From Klebsiella sp. RHBSTW-00484 (GTDB lineage Bacteria; Pseudomonadota; Gammaproteobacteria; Enterobacterales; Enterobacteriaceae): a DNA stretch of 64,000 nt. Shown one piece after another: positions 16,747 to 25,482 of this stretch (position 1 is the stretch's first letter; each line of letters opens with the position of its first letter). The notes under the pieces are model-generated. The model saw only the letters and a list, made by a program, of their open reading frames with translations. It did not search any database and had not been told where the DNA came from. Location of the stretch: assembly GCF_013705725.1 (NCBI RefSeq), contig NZ_CP055481.1, positions 3,782,001-3,846,000 on the forward strand, written 5' to 3'. The translations under genes and the position numbers were made by a program.

Positions 16747-17386
16747 TGAATTTGTTCTCCAGATAACGGCTGTAGCGGGACAGCGGGTAACACAGAATGA
16801 AGTAGCCCAGCGCCACCAGCGCAAAGACTTTAAACGGCTGATACGTCACGTTGGTCAGCATCGTTCCGGCTTTCGTCAGCTCGACGAAGCCGATAATCGA
16901 CGCCAGCGCCGTGCCCTTAATCACCTGGACGGCAAAACCCACCGTCGGGGCGATAGCGATCCGCAGCGCCTGCGGGGCTACCACCCGACATAGAGTCTGA
17001 CCAAAGCTCAACCCCAGACAGCGCGAAGCTTCCCACTGCCCTTTTGGTAGAGCGCGAATACTTCCAAACCAGATATCGAGCAAAAAGGCGCTGGTATAAA
17101 ACGTTAGCGCCAGCGACGCCGCGGTCCATGCCGAGACGTCGATGCCGAACAGCGCCACGCCGAAAAAAGCCAGAAACAGCTGCATCAGCAGCGGCGTTCC
17201 CTGAAACAGTTCGATATAGCCGCGGATCAGGCGTTTTACCTGGCGTCCACCGGTCATACGCAGAAGCAATAACGGCAGAGTGACCAACGCACCGCCAATA
17301 AACGCCACCAGCGACAGCAGCACCGTCCAGCGCCCGGCGAGCAGCAGATTGCGGACAATGTCCCAATCGGTAAAGGTGGTCATCAT
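16727..17386 (-). CDS. hpxH: ABC transporter permease
   Basis: This 219-residue HisM/GlnP-type inner-membrane permease has five or so hydrophobic segments. The cytoplasmic loop that meets the ATPase is LPKGQWEASRCLGLSFGQTLCRVVAPQALRIAIAP-like, as in polar amino acid permeases. The ATG at 17386 overlaps the hpxG stop (ATGA). The C-terminus ends in three histidines, and the gene end overlaps hpxI. Confidence 0.9.
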   Translation of the reverse strand: MMTTFTDWDIVRNLLLAGRWTVLLSLVAFIGGALVTLPLLLLRMTGGRQVKRLIRGYIELFQGTPLLMQLFLAFFGVALFGIDVSAWTAASLALTFYTSAFLLDIWFGSIRALPKGQWEASRCLGLSFGQTLCRVVAPQALRIAIAPTVGFAVQVIKGTALASIIGFVELTKAGTMLTNVTYQPFKVFALVALGYFILCYPLSRYSRYLENKFNASHHH

Positions 17387-18048
17387 GCCTGCACCCCCAG
17401 CCATTTGCGCCCTGCCGCCATCAGCAGCTGGCGCATCGTTATCGACAGCACTAAATAAATTCCCGTCGTCACCAGATAGACCTCAAAGCTGAGGAAGGTG
17501 CGCGACTGAATCAGGTTGGCGGCGAAGGTCAGCTCTTCATAAGAGACCTGCGATACCACCGATGAACCGAGCATCACAATAATGCACTGGCTTACCAGCG
17601 CCGGATAAATACGCTGTAGCGCGGGCGGCAAAATCACCTGAATAAAGGTCTGCGTTCGGGTCAATCCCAGCACGCGCCCTGCCTCCCACTGCCCTTTCGG
17701 CGTCACCTGAATTCCGGCGCGCACGATCTCGGTACTGTAGGCCCCGAGGTTCACCACCATCGCCAGCAGCGCGGCCTCGCCTGCCGTCATCTTTAGCCCC
17801 AGATTCGGTAAGCCGAAGACGATAAAAAATAGCTGGACCACAAACGGCGTGTTGCGAATCAGTTCGACATACCCGCCCCAAATTCGGCTGAACCACGTGG
17901 TGCGCCCGCTGCGGATAGCCGCGCCAAAAATGCCTATCGTCAGGCCGCCGATGGTCGCCAGCACCGTCAGCTGAATGGTCACCCACAGCCCCGCCAGCAG
18001 CTCCGGCCAGTGCGGCCAGAGCTCAGAAAAATGAAGTTGCTCCGTCAT
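17383..18048 (-). CDS. hpxG: ABC transporter permease
   Basis: This 221-residue permease is the partner of HpxH. It has hydrophobic segments at about 20-45, 55-80, 85-110 and 180-210 and the loop TPKGQWEAGRVLGLTRTQTFIQVILPPAL that contacts the ATPase. The gene lies ten bases after hpxF in gene order, so the transporter genes form one transcript. Two different permease subunits suggest a heterodimeric channel. Confidence 0.9.
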   Translation of the reverse strand: MTEQLHFSELWPHWPELLAGLWVTIQLTVLATIGGLTIGIFGAAIRSGRTTWFSRIWGGYVELIRNTPFVVQLFFIVFGLPNLGLKMTAGEAALLAMVVNLGAYSTEIVRAGIQVTPKGQWEAGRVLGLTRTQTFIQVILPPALQRIYPALVSQCIIVMLGSSVVSQVSYEELTFAANLIQSRTFLSFEVYLVTTGIYLVLSITMRQLLMAAGRKWLGVQA

Positions 18049-18057
18049 GCCCGGGCC

Positions 18058-18843
18058 TTACGCGCCAAGGCTGGCAGGCAGCGGCGCTTTCAGCCACTTT
18101 TCAGACAGAGCGTTCAGCGTGCCGTCTTTGACGCCTTGCTCAATCAGCGCATCCACTTTCGCTTTCAGCGCCGGTTCATTCTTTTTCAGCCCGATAAAGC
18201 ACGGCGAATCCTTCAGCATAAAGCTCGGTACTGGGGCTTTGTCGGCGTTCTGCCGGGAGATAGCCGCCACCACCAGGTTGCCGGTGGCCACATACTGCAC
18301 CTGGCCGGACAGATACGCCGACAGCGTGGTGTTGTTATCTTCGTAGCGCTTAATCTGCGCCTCTTTCGGTGCGACGCCAGTCAGCACCATGTCTTCCACC
18401 GCGCCACGGGTCACGCCAATGCTTTTACCACTCAGCGCCGCCGGATCTTTCAGCTCCGCGCCTTTCGGGCCAAACACGCCGAGGAAGAACGGCGCGTAGG
18501 CGCGGCTGAAATCAATCACTTTCTCGCGCTCGGCGTTTTTACCGAGGCTGGAAATCACCAGGTCCACCTTATCGGTTTGCAGATAAGGTACGCGGTTGGC
18601 GCTGGTGACCGGCACCAGTTGCAGCTTGAGCTTCATCTCTTTGGCGAGATAGCGCGCCATATCGATGTCGTAGCCCTGCGGCTGAAGGTCGGTGCCCACC
18701 GAGCCAAACGGCGGGAAATCCTGCGGCACCGCAATGCGGATAACGCCGCGTTTTTCAATATCCTGGAGCTGGTCAGCCTTCGCCGCCGACAGGTTGGTTA
18801 ACAGACAAGCGGCCCCGGCCAGTGCGATCAACAGTTTCTTCAT
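18058..18843 (-). CDS. hpxF: Periplasmic solute-binding protein (family 3)
   Basis: This 261-residue protein has a signal peptide (MKKLLIALAGAACLLTNLSAAKA) and a family-3 binding fold, with the opening motif IEKRGVIRIAVPQDFPPFGS and the hinge segment around KSIGVTRGAVEDM. It captures the substrate of the HpxGHI importer in the periplasm. As first gene of hpxFGHIJK it is preceded by a regulated gap with a 10-bp inverted repeat. The substrate is probably an allantoin-pathway ureide, inferred from the operon. Confidence 0.9.
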   Translation of the reverse strand: MKKLLIALAGAACLLTNLSAAKADQLQDIEKRGVIRIAVPQDFPPFGSVGTDLQPQGYDIDMARYLAKEMKLKLQLVPVTSANRVPYLQTDKVDLVISSLGKNAEREKVIDFSRAYAPFFLGVFGPKGAELKDPAALSGKSIGVTRGAVEDMVLTGVAPKEAQIKRYEDNNTTLSAYLSGQVQYVATGNLVVAAISRQNADKAPVPSFMLKDSPCFIGLKKNEPALKAKVDALIEQGVKDGTLNALSEKWLKAPLPASLGA

Positions 18844-18855
18844 GATGTTTACCCG

Positions 18856-18933
18856 TTACGTTAGCATGAAACAAAAGATTCTTTAAAGTCACTTTTGCAA
18901 CTAATGTGCCAAATAAAATTGACGCTAACGTAA
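18856..18933. promoter_or_regulatory. Spaced 10-bp inverted repeat in the hpxF promoter region
   Basis: TTACGTTAGC at 18856-18865 and GCTAACGTAA at 18924-18933 form a perfect inverted repeat separated by 58 bp, just upstream of hpxF. HpxU, encoded next door, is a known RpiR-type repressor of this operon, so the two arms are candidate operator half-sites flanking the promoter. Binding is inferred. Confidence 0.45.
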
Positions 18934-19057
18934 TCGGCAATAGCGCGGTTAAATGCGGGAAAAACAAGGAACAGAGAAAGGAAAAGAGGAAACGCAGCAC
19001 CGTTTCCTCTTCATTTTATCGCACCGAAATAATGCAAAGCACCACGCTGACGCCCCA

Positions 19058-19897
19058 TTATCGTTGTTCAAGTTCTTCCAGTTGTTGGTAAAGGGTCGCT
19101 ATGTCGTGAATGCGCGGACGCCCTTTATCGAGGATTTCATGCAGGAAAGCGTTCGCCAGCAGATTGATCAGGCTATTGACCGAGGCGTAGCTGTCGTAGG
19201 CCGATACGCTATCCAGCGGCGCGCAGAGCTGCCAGCGCGCGAGCGGAAACAGGCCATGAGCCTGCGGCTCGCACATCAGCAGAACCGGGATCCCGCTGCT
19301 CTGTAGCTGCTGCAACAGCGGGCGAATAATTCGCGGGCGGCGGCGAAACGCCATCACCACCACCAGATCCTCGGCGGTTAAATCCACCAGCTCTTCGCTT
19401 AAGCTTTGCCCCGGCTGCGGCAATATTTGCACCTGCCCACGCGCCTGTAATAGCTGCTGGCGCAGGTGCAGCGCCGCAGGATAAGCATTGCGCATGCCGA
19501 CAATAACAATACGCCGGGCGGCAACCAGCGCCTGAATCGCCTCGGCGAACTGCTGCACATCCAGCGCGTTGACCCACTGGGTCAGGTTCGCCATCTCCTG
19601 TTTATAGTGGCGCGCCAGCAGCGTATTGCCCTGCACCGCATCGCGGTTGTCGGTCAGCGGCATGCCGCTCTGGCGCAGAGTGCGCAGCTCATCGCGCATA
19701 TCTTTATATTTCTCATAGCCCAGACGCTTGAACAGACGGCTGACCGTGGCCTTCGATACGCCGCTAAGCTGTGCCAGCTCTGCGCTGTTGTAACTAATCA
19801 GGTCATCAAAATGATCGAAAATAAAATCCGCCACCCGCTGCTCCTGGGGCGATAAAGACGCGTACTGCTCTTTTAGTCGTTCATCAAGCTGTTGCAT
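19058..19897 (-). CDS. hpxU: RpiR-type transcriptional regulator
   Basis: The 279-residue protein has an N-terminal RpiR helix-turn-helix (NSAELAQLSGVSKATVSRLFKRLGYEKYKDMR, about residues 37-70) and a C-terminal SIS sugar-isomerase fold used for effector sensing. In Klebsiella pneumoniae HpxU has been described as an RpiR-type repressor of the allantoate genes. It lies between the two operons it is expected to control, hpxFGHIJK downstream on the same strand and hpxWXYZ divergent. Confidence 0.9.
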   Translation of the reverse strand: MQQLDERLKEQYASLSPQEQRVADFIFDHFDDLISYNSAELAQLSGVSKATVSRLFKRLGYEKYKDMRDELRTLRQSGMPLTDNRDAVQGNTLLARHYKQEMANLTQWVNALDVQQFAEAIQALVAARRIVIVGMRNAYPAALHLRQQLLQARGQVQILPQPGQSLSEELVDLTAEDLVVVMAFRRRPRIIRPLLQQLQSSGIPVLLMCEPQAHGLFPLARWQLCAPLDSVSAYDSYASVNSLINLLANAFLHEILDKGRPRIHDIATLYQQLEELEQR

Positions 19898-19908
19898 AAG
19901 ACCTCTGT

Positions 19909-20008
19909 AACTTTCGTTTCACCGCATCATAACCGTATCCGCTTTCATAATGCATGCCAGTTCCGCAAAAAATGCGCGGTGTCGGCAGCGGTTGAAACTT
20001 TACGTTCA
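19909..20008. promoter_or_regulatory. Divergent hpxU-hpxW promoter region with related repeats
   Basis: The 168-base gap between the divergent genes holds two similar elements, AACTTTCGTTTCA at 19909-19921 and AACTTTACGTTCA at 19996-20008. The second lies in a near-palindrome that begins TGAA and ends TTCA. They are candidate HpxU sites, but the match to the inverted repeat near hpxF is loose. Confidence 0.3.
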
Positions 20009-20065
20009 GACATGGAACAGCTTTTGCAACCCTCAGCAAACGATTCTGTTAATTGAGGACACTCC

Positions 20066-21649
20066 ATGCAAAGTCATGTTGCCGCCCACGGGATGGCGGT
20101 CGCCCCCCATCATCTGGCCAGCCAAAGCGCGCTGGCGGTTCTGCGCGAAGGAGGAAGCGCGATCGAAGCCATGGTCGCCGCCGCCGCGACGATTGCCGTG
20201 GTTTACCCGCATATGAACGGACTCGGTGGCGATGGTTTCTGGCTTATCGTCCCGCCCGAGGGCGACCCCATTGCCATCGACGCCAGCGGCGCGGCGGGTT
20301 CGCGGGCGACAATGCAGGCTTATGCCGGGCTGGCGCACATTCCCCATCGTGGCCCGCAGGCAGCGCTGACCGTGGCGGGTACCGTTAGCGGCTGGGATGA
20401 AGCGCTGAAGATTTCGCGCGATTTAACCGCAAGTGAGCTGCCGCTGACGCGCCTGCTGGAGGACGCCATCGGCTACGCAGCAAACGGCATCCCGGTCACC
20501 GCCTCGCAGGCCAGCGCAACCGCCGGTAAATTCAGCGAGCTGCGCGACCAGCCCGGCTTTGCCGAAACGTATCTGGTCGACGGCCAGCCGCCGAAAGCCG
20601 GCAGCCGCTTTTTACAGCCGGCGCTGGCGAACACCTTGCGTCGTTTAACAGAGGAAGGATTAGACAGCTTCTATCGCGGGCCGCTGGCGGAGCATCTGGC
20701 TCGCGGCATGGAAAAGTACGGGCTGCCGGTGACCCTCAGCGACCTGCAGCAGCATCGCGCCCGCCGTCCGCTGCCGCTCCGGCTCGATCATCAGCACGGC
20801 GAACTGTGGAACCTCGCGCCGCCGACTCAGGGGCTGGTTTCGCTGGCCATTCTCGGCATTACCGACCGGCTGGCGATGGCCGAGGCTGACGAAGCGATGA
20901 CCGTCCACCGCATTGTTGAGGCCACCAAGCTGGCCTTCAGTCTGCGCGACGCGCATATCACCGACCCACGCCACCTGGATGTCGATATTCAAAGCCTGCT
21001 GGAACCCACCGCGCTACAGCCGCTGGCGGATAAAATCAACGACCAGCAGGCCGCTCCGTGGGGCACAGGCAAAGGTCCGGGCGATACGGTGTGGATGGGC
21101 GTGATCGATAAAAACGGCCTTGCGGTTTCCTTTATCCAGAGCCTCTACCACGAGTTCGGCAGCGGCGTGGTGCTGCCGGATAGCGGGATCGTCTGGCAGA
21201 ACCGTGGAGCGTCGTTCAGCCTTGACCCGAGCCACCTGCTGGCGCTGGCCCCCGGTAAACAACCGTTCCATACCCTGAACCCCGCCGCCGCACGGCTAAA
21301 CGATGGCCGGGTGATGGTTTACGGCTCGATGGGCGGCGACGGCCAGCCGCAAACCCAGGCCGCCATCTTCACCCGCTACGTAATGCAAAATGCGCCACTG
21401 CAGGAGAGCATCACCCGGCCGCGCTGGCTGCTGGGGCGCACCTGGGGGCAGACTTCGGACTCACTCAAGCTGGAGGGCCGCTTCAGCGCTGAAAGCATCG
21501 CCCAACTGCGCGAGCTGGGGCACGACGTTGAAGTTCTGGCCGATTTTAGCGAAGTCATGGGCCACGCCGGGGCGATTGTTCGCCACCCCAATGGCCTGTT
21601 TGAGGGGGCCAGCGATCCGCGCAGCAACGGCTCCGCCGCCGGATATTAG
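20066..21649 (+). CDS. hpxW: Oxamate amidohydrolase, gamma-glutamyltransferase-like Ntn hydrolase
   Basis: This 527-residue protein is a gamma-glutamyltranspeptidase homologue without a signal peptide. The N-terminal HMNGLGGDGFWLIV motif and the autoprocessing site GPGDTVWMGVIDKNG are present, with Thr341 as predicted nucleophile; cleavage before it would give alpha and beta chains. HpxW of Klebsiella has been characterised as oxamate amidohydrolase, releasing oxalate and ammonia. It starts the hpxWXYZ operon and stands divergent from hpxU. This branch uses oxamate formed from oxalurate. Confidence 0.9.
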   Translation: MQSHVAAHGMAVAPHHLASQSALAVLREGGSAIEAMVAAAATIAVVYPHMNGLGGDGFWLIVPPEGDPIAIDASGAAGSRATMQAYAGLAHIPHRGPQAALTVAGTVSGWDEALKISRDLTASELPLTRLLEDAIGYAANGIPVTASQASATAGKFSELRDQPGFAETYLVDGQPPKAGSRFLQPALANTLRRLTEEGLDSFYRGPLAEHLARGMEKYGLPVTLSDLQQHRARRPLPLRLDHQHGELWNLAPPTQGLVSLAILGITDRLAMAEADEAMTVHRIVEATKLAFSLRDAHITDPRHLDVDIQSLLEPTALQPLADKINDQQAAPWGTGKGPGDTVWMGVIDKNGLAVSFIQSLYHEFGSGVVLPDSGIVWQNRGASFSLDPSHLLALAPGKQPFHTLNPAAARLNDGRVMVYGSMGGDGQPQTQAAIFTRYVMQNAPLQESITRPRWLLGRTWGQTSDSLKLEGRFSAESIAQLRELGHDVEVLADFSEVMGHAGAIVRHPNGLFEGASDPRSNGSAAGY

Positions 21650-21658
21650 GAGCCGATG

Positions 21659-21847
21659 ATGAACACACCACAACCCGAATGGGATGCTTATCTCACACAA
21701 ATGGAACAGCTGCTGGCGCTGGAGCTGGACGATGAACGCCGCGCAGAGCTCAGGGTGCAGTTCAGCCGCATTGCCGCGATGGCCGGGCCGCTGCTGGTCT
21801 TCCCCCTCGACGAGCGGGTCGAAATTGCCGGAGTGTATAAAGCATGA
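21659..21847 (+). CDS. hpxX: AtzG-like small subunit (DUF4089)
   Basis: The 62-residue helical protein matches the AtzG-like family: WDAYLTQMEQLLALELDDERRAELRVQFSRIAAMAGPLLVFPLDERVE. In the cyanuric acid pathway the AtzG small protein forms a complex with the amidase AtzE; HpxX is expected to do so with HpxY. Tandem ATGs occur at 21656 and 21659; AGGAG is six bases before the second, which I prefer. The gene overlaps hpxY by four bases. Confidence 0.85.
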   Translation: MNTPQPEWDAYLTQMEQLLALELDDERRAELRVQFSRIAAMAGPLLVFPLDERVEIAGVYKA

Positions 21848-23241
21848 AGCTCAATGAAATGACGATTCACGAAATACAGCGCGCGCTGACCAGCGGTGAA
21901 CTCAGCGCCAAAGAGATTGCCCGCCATACGCTGGAGAACATCGCCCGCGTTAACCCGCAAATCAACGCCTGGACCCATGTCAGCGAAAAGCGAATGCTGG
22001 CTGAGGCGGAGAATATCGACACCCTGCGGCGGGAAAAAAAGCCTCTGCCCGCGCTGGCTGGCGTTCCCTATGCGGTGAAAAATCTGTTTGATGTCGCCGG
22101 GCACACGACCCTTGCCGGAGCACAGCTGCTGAGCGACCGTCCTGCGGCGACTGCCGATAGCTGGGCGGTACGCCAGCTGCATAGCGCGGGCGCGCTGCTA
22201 TCCGGCATGCTGAATATGGATGCCTACGCCTACGGTTTTACCACCGAAAACAGCCACTACGGGGCGACGCATAACCCGCACGATCTTTCACGGATCGCCG
22301 GAGGTTCTTCAGGCGGTTCGGCGGCAGCGGTGGCCGCCGGGCTGGTGCATTTTTCGCTGGGGAGTGATACCAACGGCTCTATTCGCGTCCCGGCCTCGCT
22401 GTGCGGGATATTTGGCCTGAAGCCGACCTTTGGCCGCTTGTCGCGATCCGGTAGCCATCCGTTCGTCGCCAGTCTCGACCATATCGGCCCGTTTGCCCGC
22501 AGCGTTTGCGACCTTTCAGCTGTTTATGATGCGCTACAGGGCCGCGATCCCGCCGATGGTTTTCAGGCCGACAAGGCCAGCGAACGCACGGCTAATCTGC
22601 TGCTGCGGGGCCTGGAAGGCCTGCGCTGCGCCACCCTCGGCGGCTATTTTTCAACCTGGTGCGATAACGATGCGCGTACCGCTGTCGCCCGCGTAGCCCA
22701 GGCGCTTGGGGCGCATGAAGAGCTGATCTTCCCGGAGGCCGAACTGGCCCGGTCGGCAGCGTTTATTATCAGCGCTTCCGAGGGGGGAAATCAGTACCTG
22801 CCAGCCCTGCGCCGCGAACCTGAACGTTTTGAGCCAAATTCCCGCGAGCGCCTGCTGGCAGGGGCGATGATTCCAGCGTCCTGGTATCTTCAGGCCCAGC
22901 GCTTCCGCCGCCACGCGCAGCTGGCGTTCAAAGCCCTGTTCGCCCACGCCGATGTGCTGATCGCCCCAGCGACGCCTTGCAGCGCCACGCTCATCGGCGC
23001 GCAGACGATGGAGATCAACGGCCAGCCGCTGCCCATTCGCGCCAGTATGGGAATGCTGACCCAGCCTATCTCTTTCCTTGGGTTACCGGTGACCACGGTA
23101 CCGCTGCGCACGGCGAGCGGGCAGCCGATTGGCCTGCAATTAATTGCCGCGCCGTTTAATGAACAAGCCTGCCTGCGCGTGGCGCGGGCGCTGGAAGAAA
23201 TGGGCATGACCGATGCCCGACCTGCGGAGATAGCAGCATGA
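21844..23241 (+). CDS. hpxY: AtzE-type amidase
   Basis: This 465-residue amidase-signature enzyme shows the Ser-Ser-Lys triad: Lys79 in GVPYAVKNLFD, Ser155 in IAGGSSGGSAAAVAAG and Ser179 in GSDTNGSIRVPAS, with the usual 24-residue spacing. By analogy with AtzE and its place beside HpxX it should hydrolyse an amide or ureide of the oxalurate branch. The substrate in this organism is not shown by the sequence. Start overlaps hpxX and stop overlaps hpxZ as ATGA. Confidence 0.88.
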   Translation: MKLNEMTIHEIQRALTSGELSAKEIARHTLENIARVNPQINAWTHVSEKRMLAEAENIDTLRREKKPLPALAGVPYAVKNLFDVAGHTTLAGAQLLSDRPAATADSWAVRQLHSAGALLSGMLNMDAYAYGFTTENSHYGATHNPHDLSRIAGGSSGGSAAAVAAGLVHFSLGSDTNGSIRVPASLCGIFGLKPTFGRLSRSGSHPFVASLDHIGPFARSVCDLSAVYDALQGRDPADGFQADKASERTANLLLRGLEGLRCATLGGYFSTWCDNDARTAVARVAQALGAHEELIFPEAELARSAAFIISASEGGNQYLPALRREPERFEPNSRERLLAGAMIPASWYLQAQRFRRHAQLAFKALFAHADVLIAPATPCSATLIGAQTMEINGQPLPIRASMGMLTQPISFLGLPVTTVPLRTASGQPIGLQLIAAPFNEQACLRVARALEEMGMTDARPAEIAA

Positions 23242-23624
23242 TGACGCAAGAGCATATTAACCGCCCGCTCGTCCTCGCCGAGGTAACGGCGGCGTTTTAC
23301 CGCTATGAGGAGGCGCTGGTGAGCAATGATATTGCGGTGCTGGATGAGCTGTTCTGGCACGATAAGCGCACGGTACGGCTGGGAGCCGGGGAAAACTTAT
23401 ACGGTATCGACGAAATACGCGCCTTCCGCGCCGCCCGTCCTGCGGCCGGTTTGCAGCGCGAACTGCGGCACACCACCATCACCACTTTCGGTGAAGATTA
23501 CGCGGTGTGCAGCACGGAATTCACCCGAGCAGGCAGCGAGCGCATTGGCCGTCAGCAGCAAACCTGGGTGCGTTTCCCCTTTGGCTGGCGCATCGTCGCC
23601 GCCCAGGTCAGTTTGATGAGTTAA
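23238..23624 (+). CDS. hpxZ: AtzH-like protein (SnoaL/NTF2 fold)
   Basis: The 128-residue product resembles the AtzH-like/DUF3225 proteins that accompany AtzE amidases. A helix-rich start (VTAAFYRYEEALVSNDIAVLDELFWHD) is followed by strands typical of NTF2-like folds. It may be a small hydrolase or an accessory of HpxY. The coupled ATGA start makes it the last gene of hpxWXYZ, followed by a strong hairpin at 23635-23665. Confidence 0.85.
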   Translation: MMTQEHINRPLVLAEVTAAFYRYEEALVSNDIAVLDELFWHDKRTVRLGAGENLYGIDEIRAFRAARPAAGLQRELRHTTITTFGEDYAVCSTEFTRAGSERIGRQQQTWVRFPFGWRIVAAQVSLMS

Positions 23625-23634
23625 GTCCTTGTGC

Positions 23635-23786
23635 ATTTCCCGGTGGCGCTTCGCCTCCGGGAAATCCTGCAACACTCTGCGGCCTTACCCCGGGGGCGGC
23701 GCGGTGCGCCTTGCCCGGGCTACGGTTCAGCGTCGCCTGCAGGCCGGTAGCCCGGGTAAGCCGCTTGCGGCGCGACCCGGGGAACA
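23635..23786. repeat. REP/BIME cluster; first hairpin may terminate hpxWXYZ
   Basis: The first palindrome, ATTTCCCGG paired with CCGGGAAAT (23635-23665), is very stable. Two further REP sequences in opposite orientation follow (CCCGGGCTACGG and GTAGCCCGGGTAAG). The cluster fills the gap between the convergent hpxZ and hpxB genes. Confidence 0.9.
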
Positions 23787-23789
23787 ACG

Positions 23790-24722
23790 TTACCCACCAA
23801 ACGGATGAAATTCGCGCCAGTGGTCGGCAATCTGCTGACGGGTACAGACCCAAACCTGGTCGTGCTGCTGAACATAATCAAGAAAACGCTGCAGGGCACG
23901 GAAGCGGCCCGGACGCCCAAGCAGGCGGCAGTGCATGCCGATAGACATCATCTTCGGCGCGCTGGCCCCCTCTTCATACAGCACATCGAAGCTGTCTTTC
24001 AGATAGGTGTAAAACTGCTCGGCGGTATTGAACCCTTGGGCAGTGGCGAAGCGCATATCGTTGGCATCGAGGGTATAAGGCACGATCAGATGCGGCTTAC
24101 GCGTACCGTCGCTGCACGCCACTTCGCTCCAGAACGGCAAATCGTCGCCGTAATAATCGCTGTCATAATCAAAACCGCCGTGTTCAACCACCAATTGGCG
24201 GGTATTGGGGCTATCGCGCCCGGTGTACCAGCCGGTGGGTGGTTTGCCAAAAAGATCGGTTAATACCTGCACCGCTTTATTCAGATGCTCCCGCTCATGC
24301 TCAATGGGCATATTCTGGTAATGGATCCAGCGCCAGCCGTGGCTGACCACGTCATAGTTCGCCGCTTTAATCGCCTCGACCACCTCGGGATGACGCGCCA
24401 GCGCCATGGCGACGCCGAACACGGTCAGCGGCAGCCCACGCTTGCTGAACTCATTATGGATGCGCCAGAAACCCGCGCGGCTGCCGTACTCATATAATGA
24501 GTCCATCGACATATGACGGTCGGGATAGCTGGCGGCACCGATGATGTCGGACAGAAACTGTTCGGAACCGGCATCACCATGCAGCACATGGTTTTCCGAA
24601 CCCTCCTCGTAGTTCAAAACAAACTGCACGGCAACCCGCGCGTTGTTCGGCCACTGCGCGTGCGGCGGCTGCCCGCCGTAGCCGCGCAGGTCGCGCGGAT
24701 AATCGTCTGCCCAAAATGCCAT
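23790..24722 (-). CDS. hpxB: Allantoinase, metal-independent PuuE type
   Basis: The 310-residue protein belongs to the polysaccharide-deacetylase-fold allantoinases (PuuE). Motifs include RGYGGQPPHAQWPNNARVAV, NYEEGSE, DVVSHGWRWIHYQ and MSIGMHCRLLGRPGRF. It opens the hydantoin ring of allantoin to give allantoate. In Klebsiella this enzyme is HpxB and acts with the racemase HpxA. It is last in the hpxSAB operon, 16 bases after hpxA in gene order, and faces hpxZ. Confidence 0.93.
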   Translation of the reverse strand: MAFWADDYPRDLRGYGGQPPHAQWPNNARVAVQFVLNYEEGSENHVLHGDAGSEQFLSDIIGAASYPDRHMSMDSLYEYGSRAGFWRIHNEFSKRGLPLTVFGVAMALARHPEVVEAIKAANYDVVSHGWRWIHYQNMPIEHEREHLNKAVQVLTDLFGKPPTGWYTGRDSPNTRQLVVEHGGFDYDSDYYGDDLPFWSEVACSDGTRKPHLIVPYTLDANDMRFATAQGFNTAEQFYTYLKDSFDVLYEEGASAPKMMSIGMHCRLLGRPGRFRALQRFLDYVQQHDQVWVCTRQQIADHWREFHPFGG

Positions 24723-24738
24723 CTACCACCTCTTCAAT

Positions 24739-25482
24739 TTAAAATGGATTTAATGCCTGAAATTTGCCGCTCAACGCCTTAGCTTCGGGAAAGGCTAGAT
24801 CGCCGTACTTGCTGGTCGACAGACCTAACGCCACCAGCGACTCAACCATTTTGACCGCCGCGCTGACGCCATCAATTACCGGCACGCGCAGCTCGCGAGT
24901 CAGCTCCTGAGCGATCGTCGCCATTCCGCCGCAGCCCAGCACGATAGCCCCGCAGCCATCCTCCTTTAGCGCCTGAATACAACGCGCGCGCACCTTCTCC
25001 TGCGCCAGACCGCTGCCGTCTTCCAGCGCCAGCACCGGTAAATCAATCGCGTGCAGCGCGGCGCAGTGGTCGTGAAAACCATACTGATGCAGGAGATGAC
25101 GAGCGATAATTAAGGTGCGCGGTAGCGTGGTCACGATGGAGAAACGGGTGGCGACCAGCGTCGCCATATGCATCGCCGCTTCCGCAATCCCCACCACCGG
25201 CCCTTGCGCTAGTTCACGCGCTGCCAGCAGACCCGGGTCGCCGAAACAGGCAATCACGTGACCATCCACCCCCTGTTGACGAGCGGCGTTGATCTGCTCG
25301 AGCACGCCGACGGCGGCAATGGCTTCATCAAAATGGCCCTCTATTGACGGCACGCCCTCGCTGGGGCAGACCGCCAGAATTTCGGTTCCCGGCGCGGCAA
25401 CCGCCCGCGCGGCGGCACCGATGGTTTCCGTCATCCCGGGGCTGGTATTGGGATTTATCACTTGTATACAAATAGCGGCCAT
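24739..25482 (-). CDS. hpxA: Allantoin racemase
   Basis: This 247-residue member of the Asp/Glu/hydantoin racemase family has two catalytic cysteines: Cys79 in VIACFGDPG and a second in IVLGCGGMA. Family knowledge says that HpxA interconverts allantoin enantiomers so that the allantoinase can use both. Its ATG overlaps the hpxS stop as TAATG. A perfect TTGTATACAA palindrome is embedded in its first ten codons (25462-25471) and is a candidate HpxS site. Confidence 0.93.
   Translation of the reverse strand: MAAICIQVINPNTSPGMTETIGAAARAVAAPGTEILAVCPSEGVPSIEGHFDEAIAAVGVLEQINAARQQGVDGHVIACFGDPGLLAARELAQGPVVGIAEAAMHMATLVATRFSIVTTLPRTLIIARHLLHQYGFHDHCAALHAIDLPVLALEDGSGLAQEKVRARCIQALKEDGCGAIVLGCGGMATIAQELTRELRVPVIDGVSAAVKMVESLVALGLSTSKYGDLAFPEAKALSGKFQALNPF
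25462..25471. promoter_or_regulatory. Intragenic HpxS-type operator in hpxA
   Basis: TTGTATACAA is a perfect 10-bp palindrome that fits the TNGTNNNACNA pattern of FadR-type GntR operators. It lies inside the start of hpxA, about 780 bp from the paired sites in the hpxS-hpxP promoter region. Function is inferred. Confidence 0.45.
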
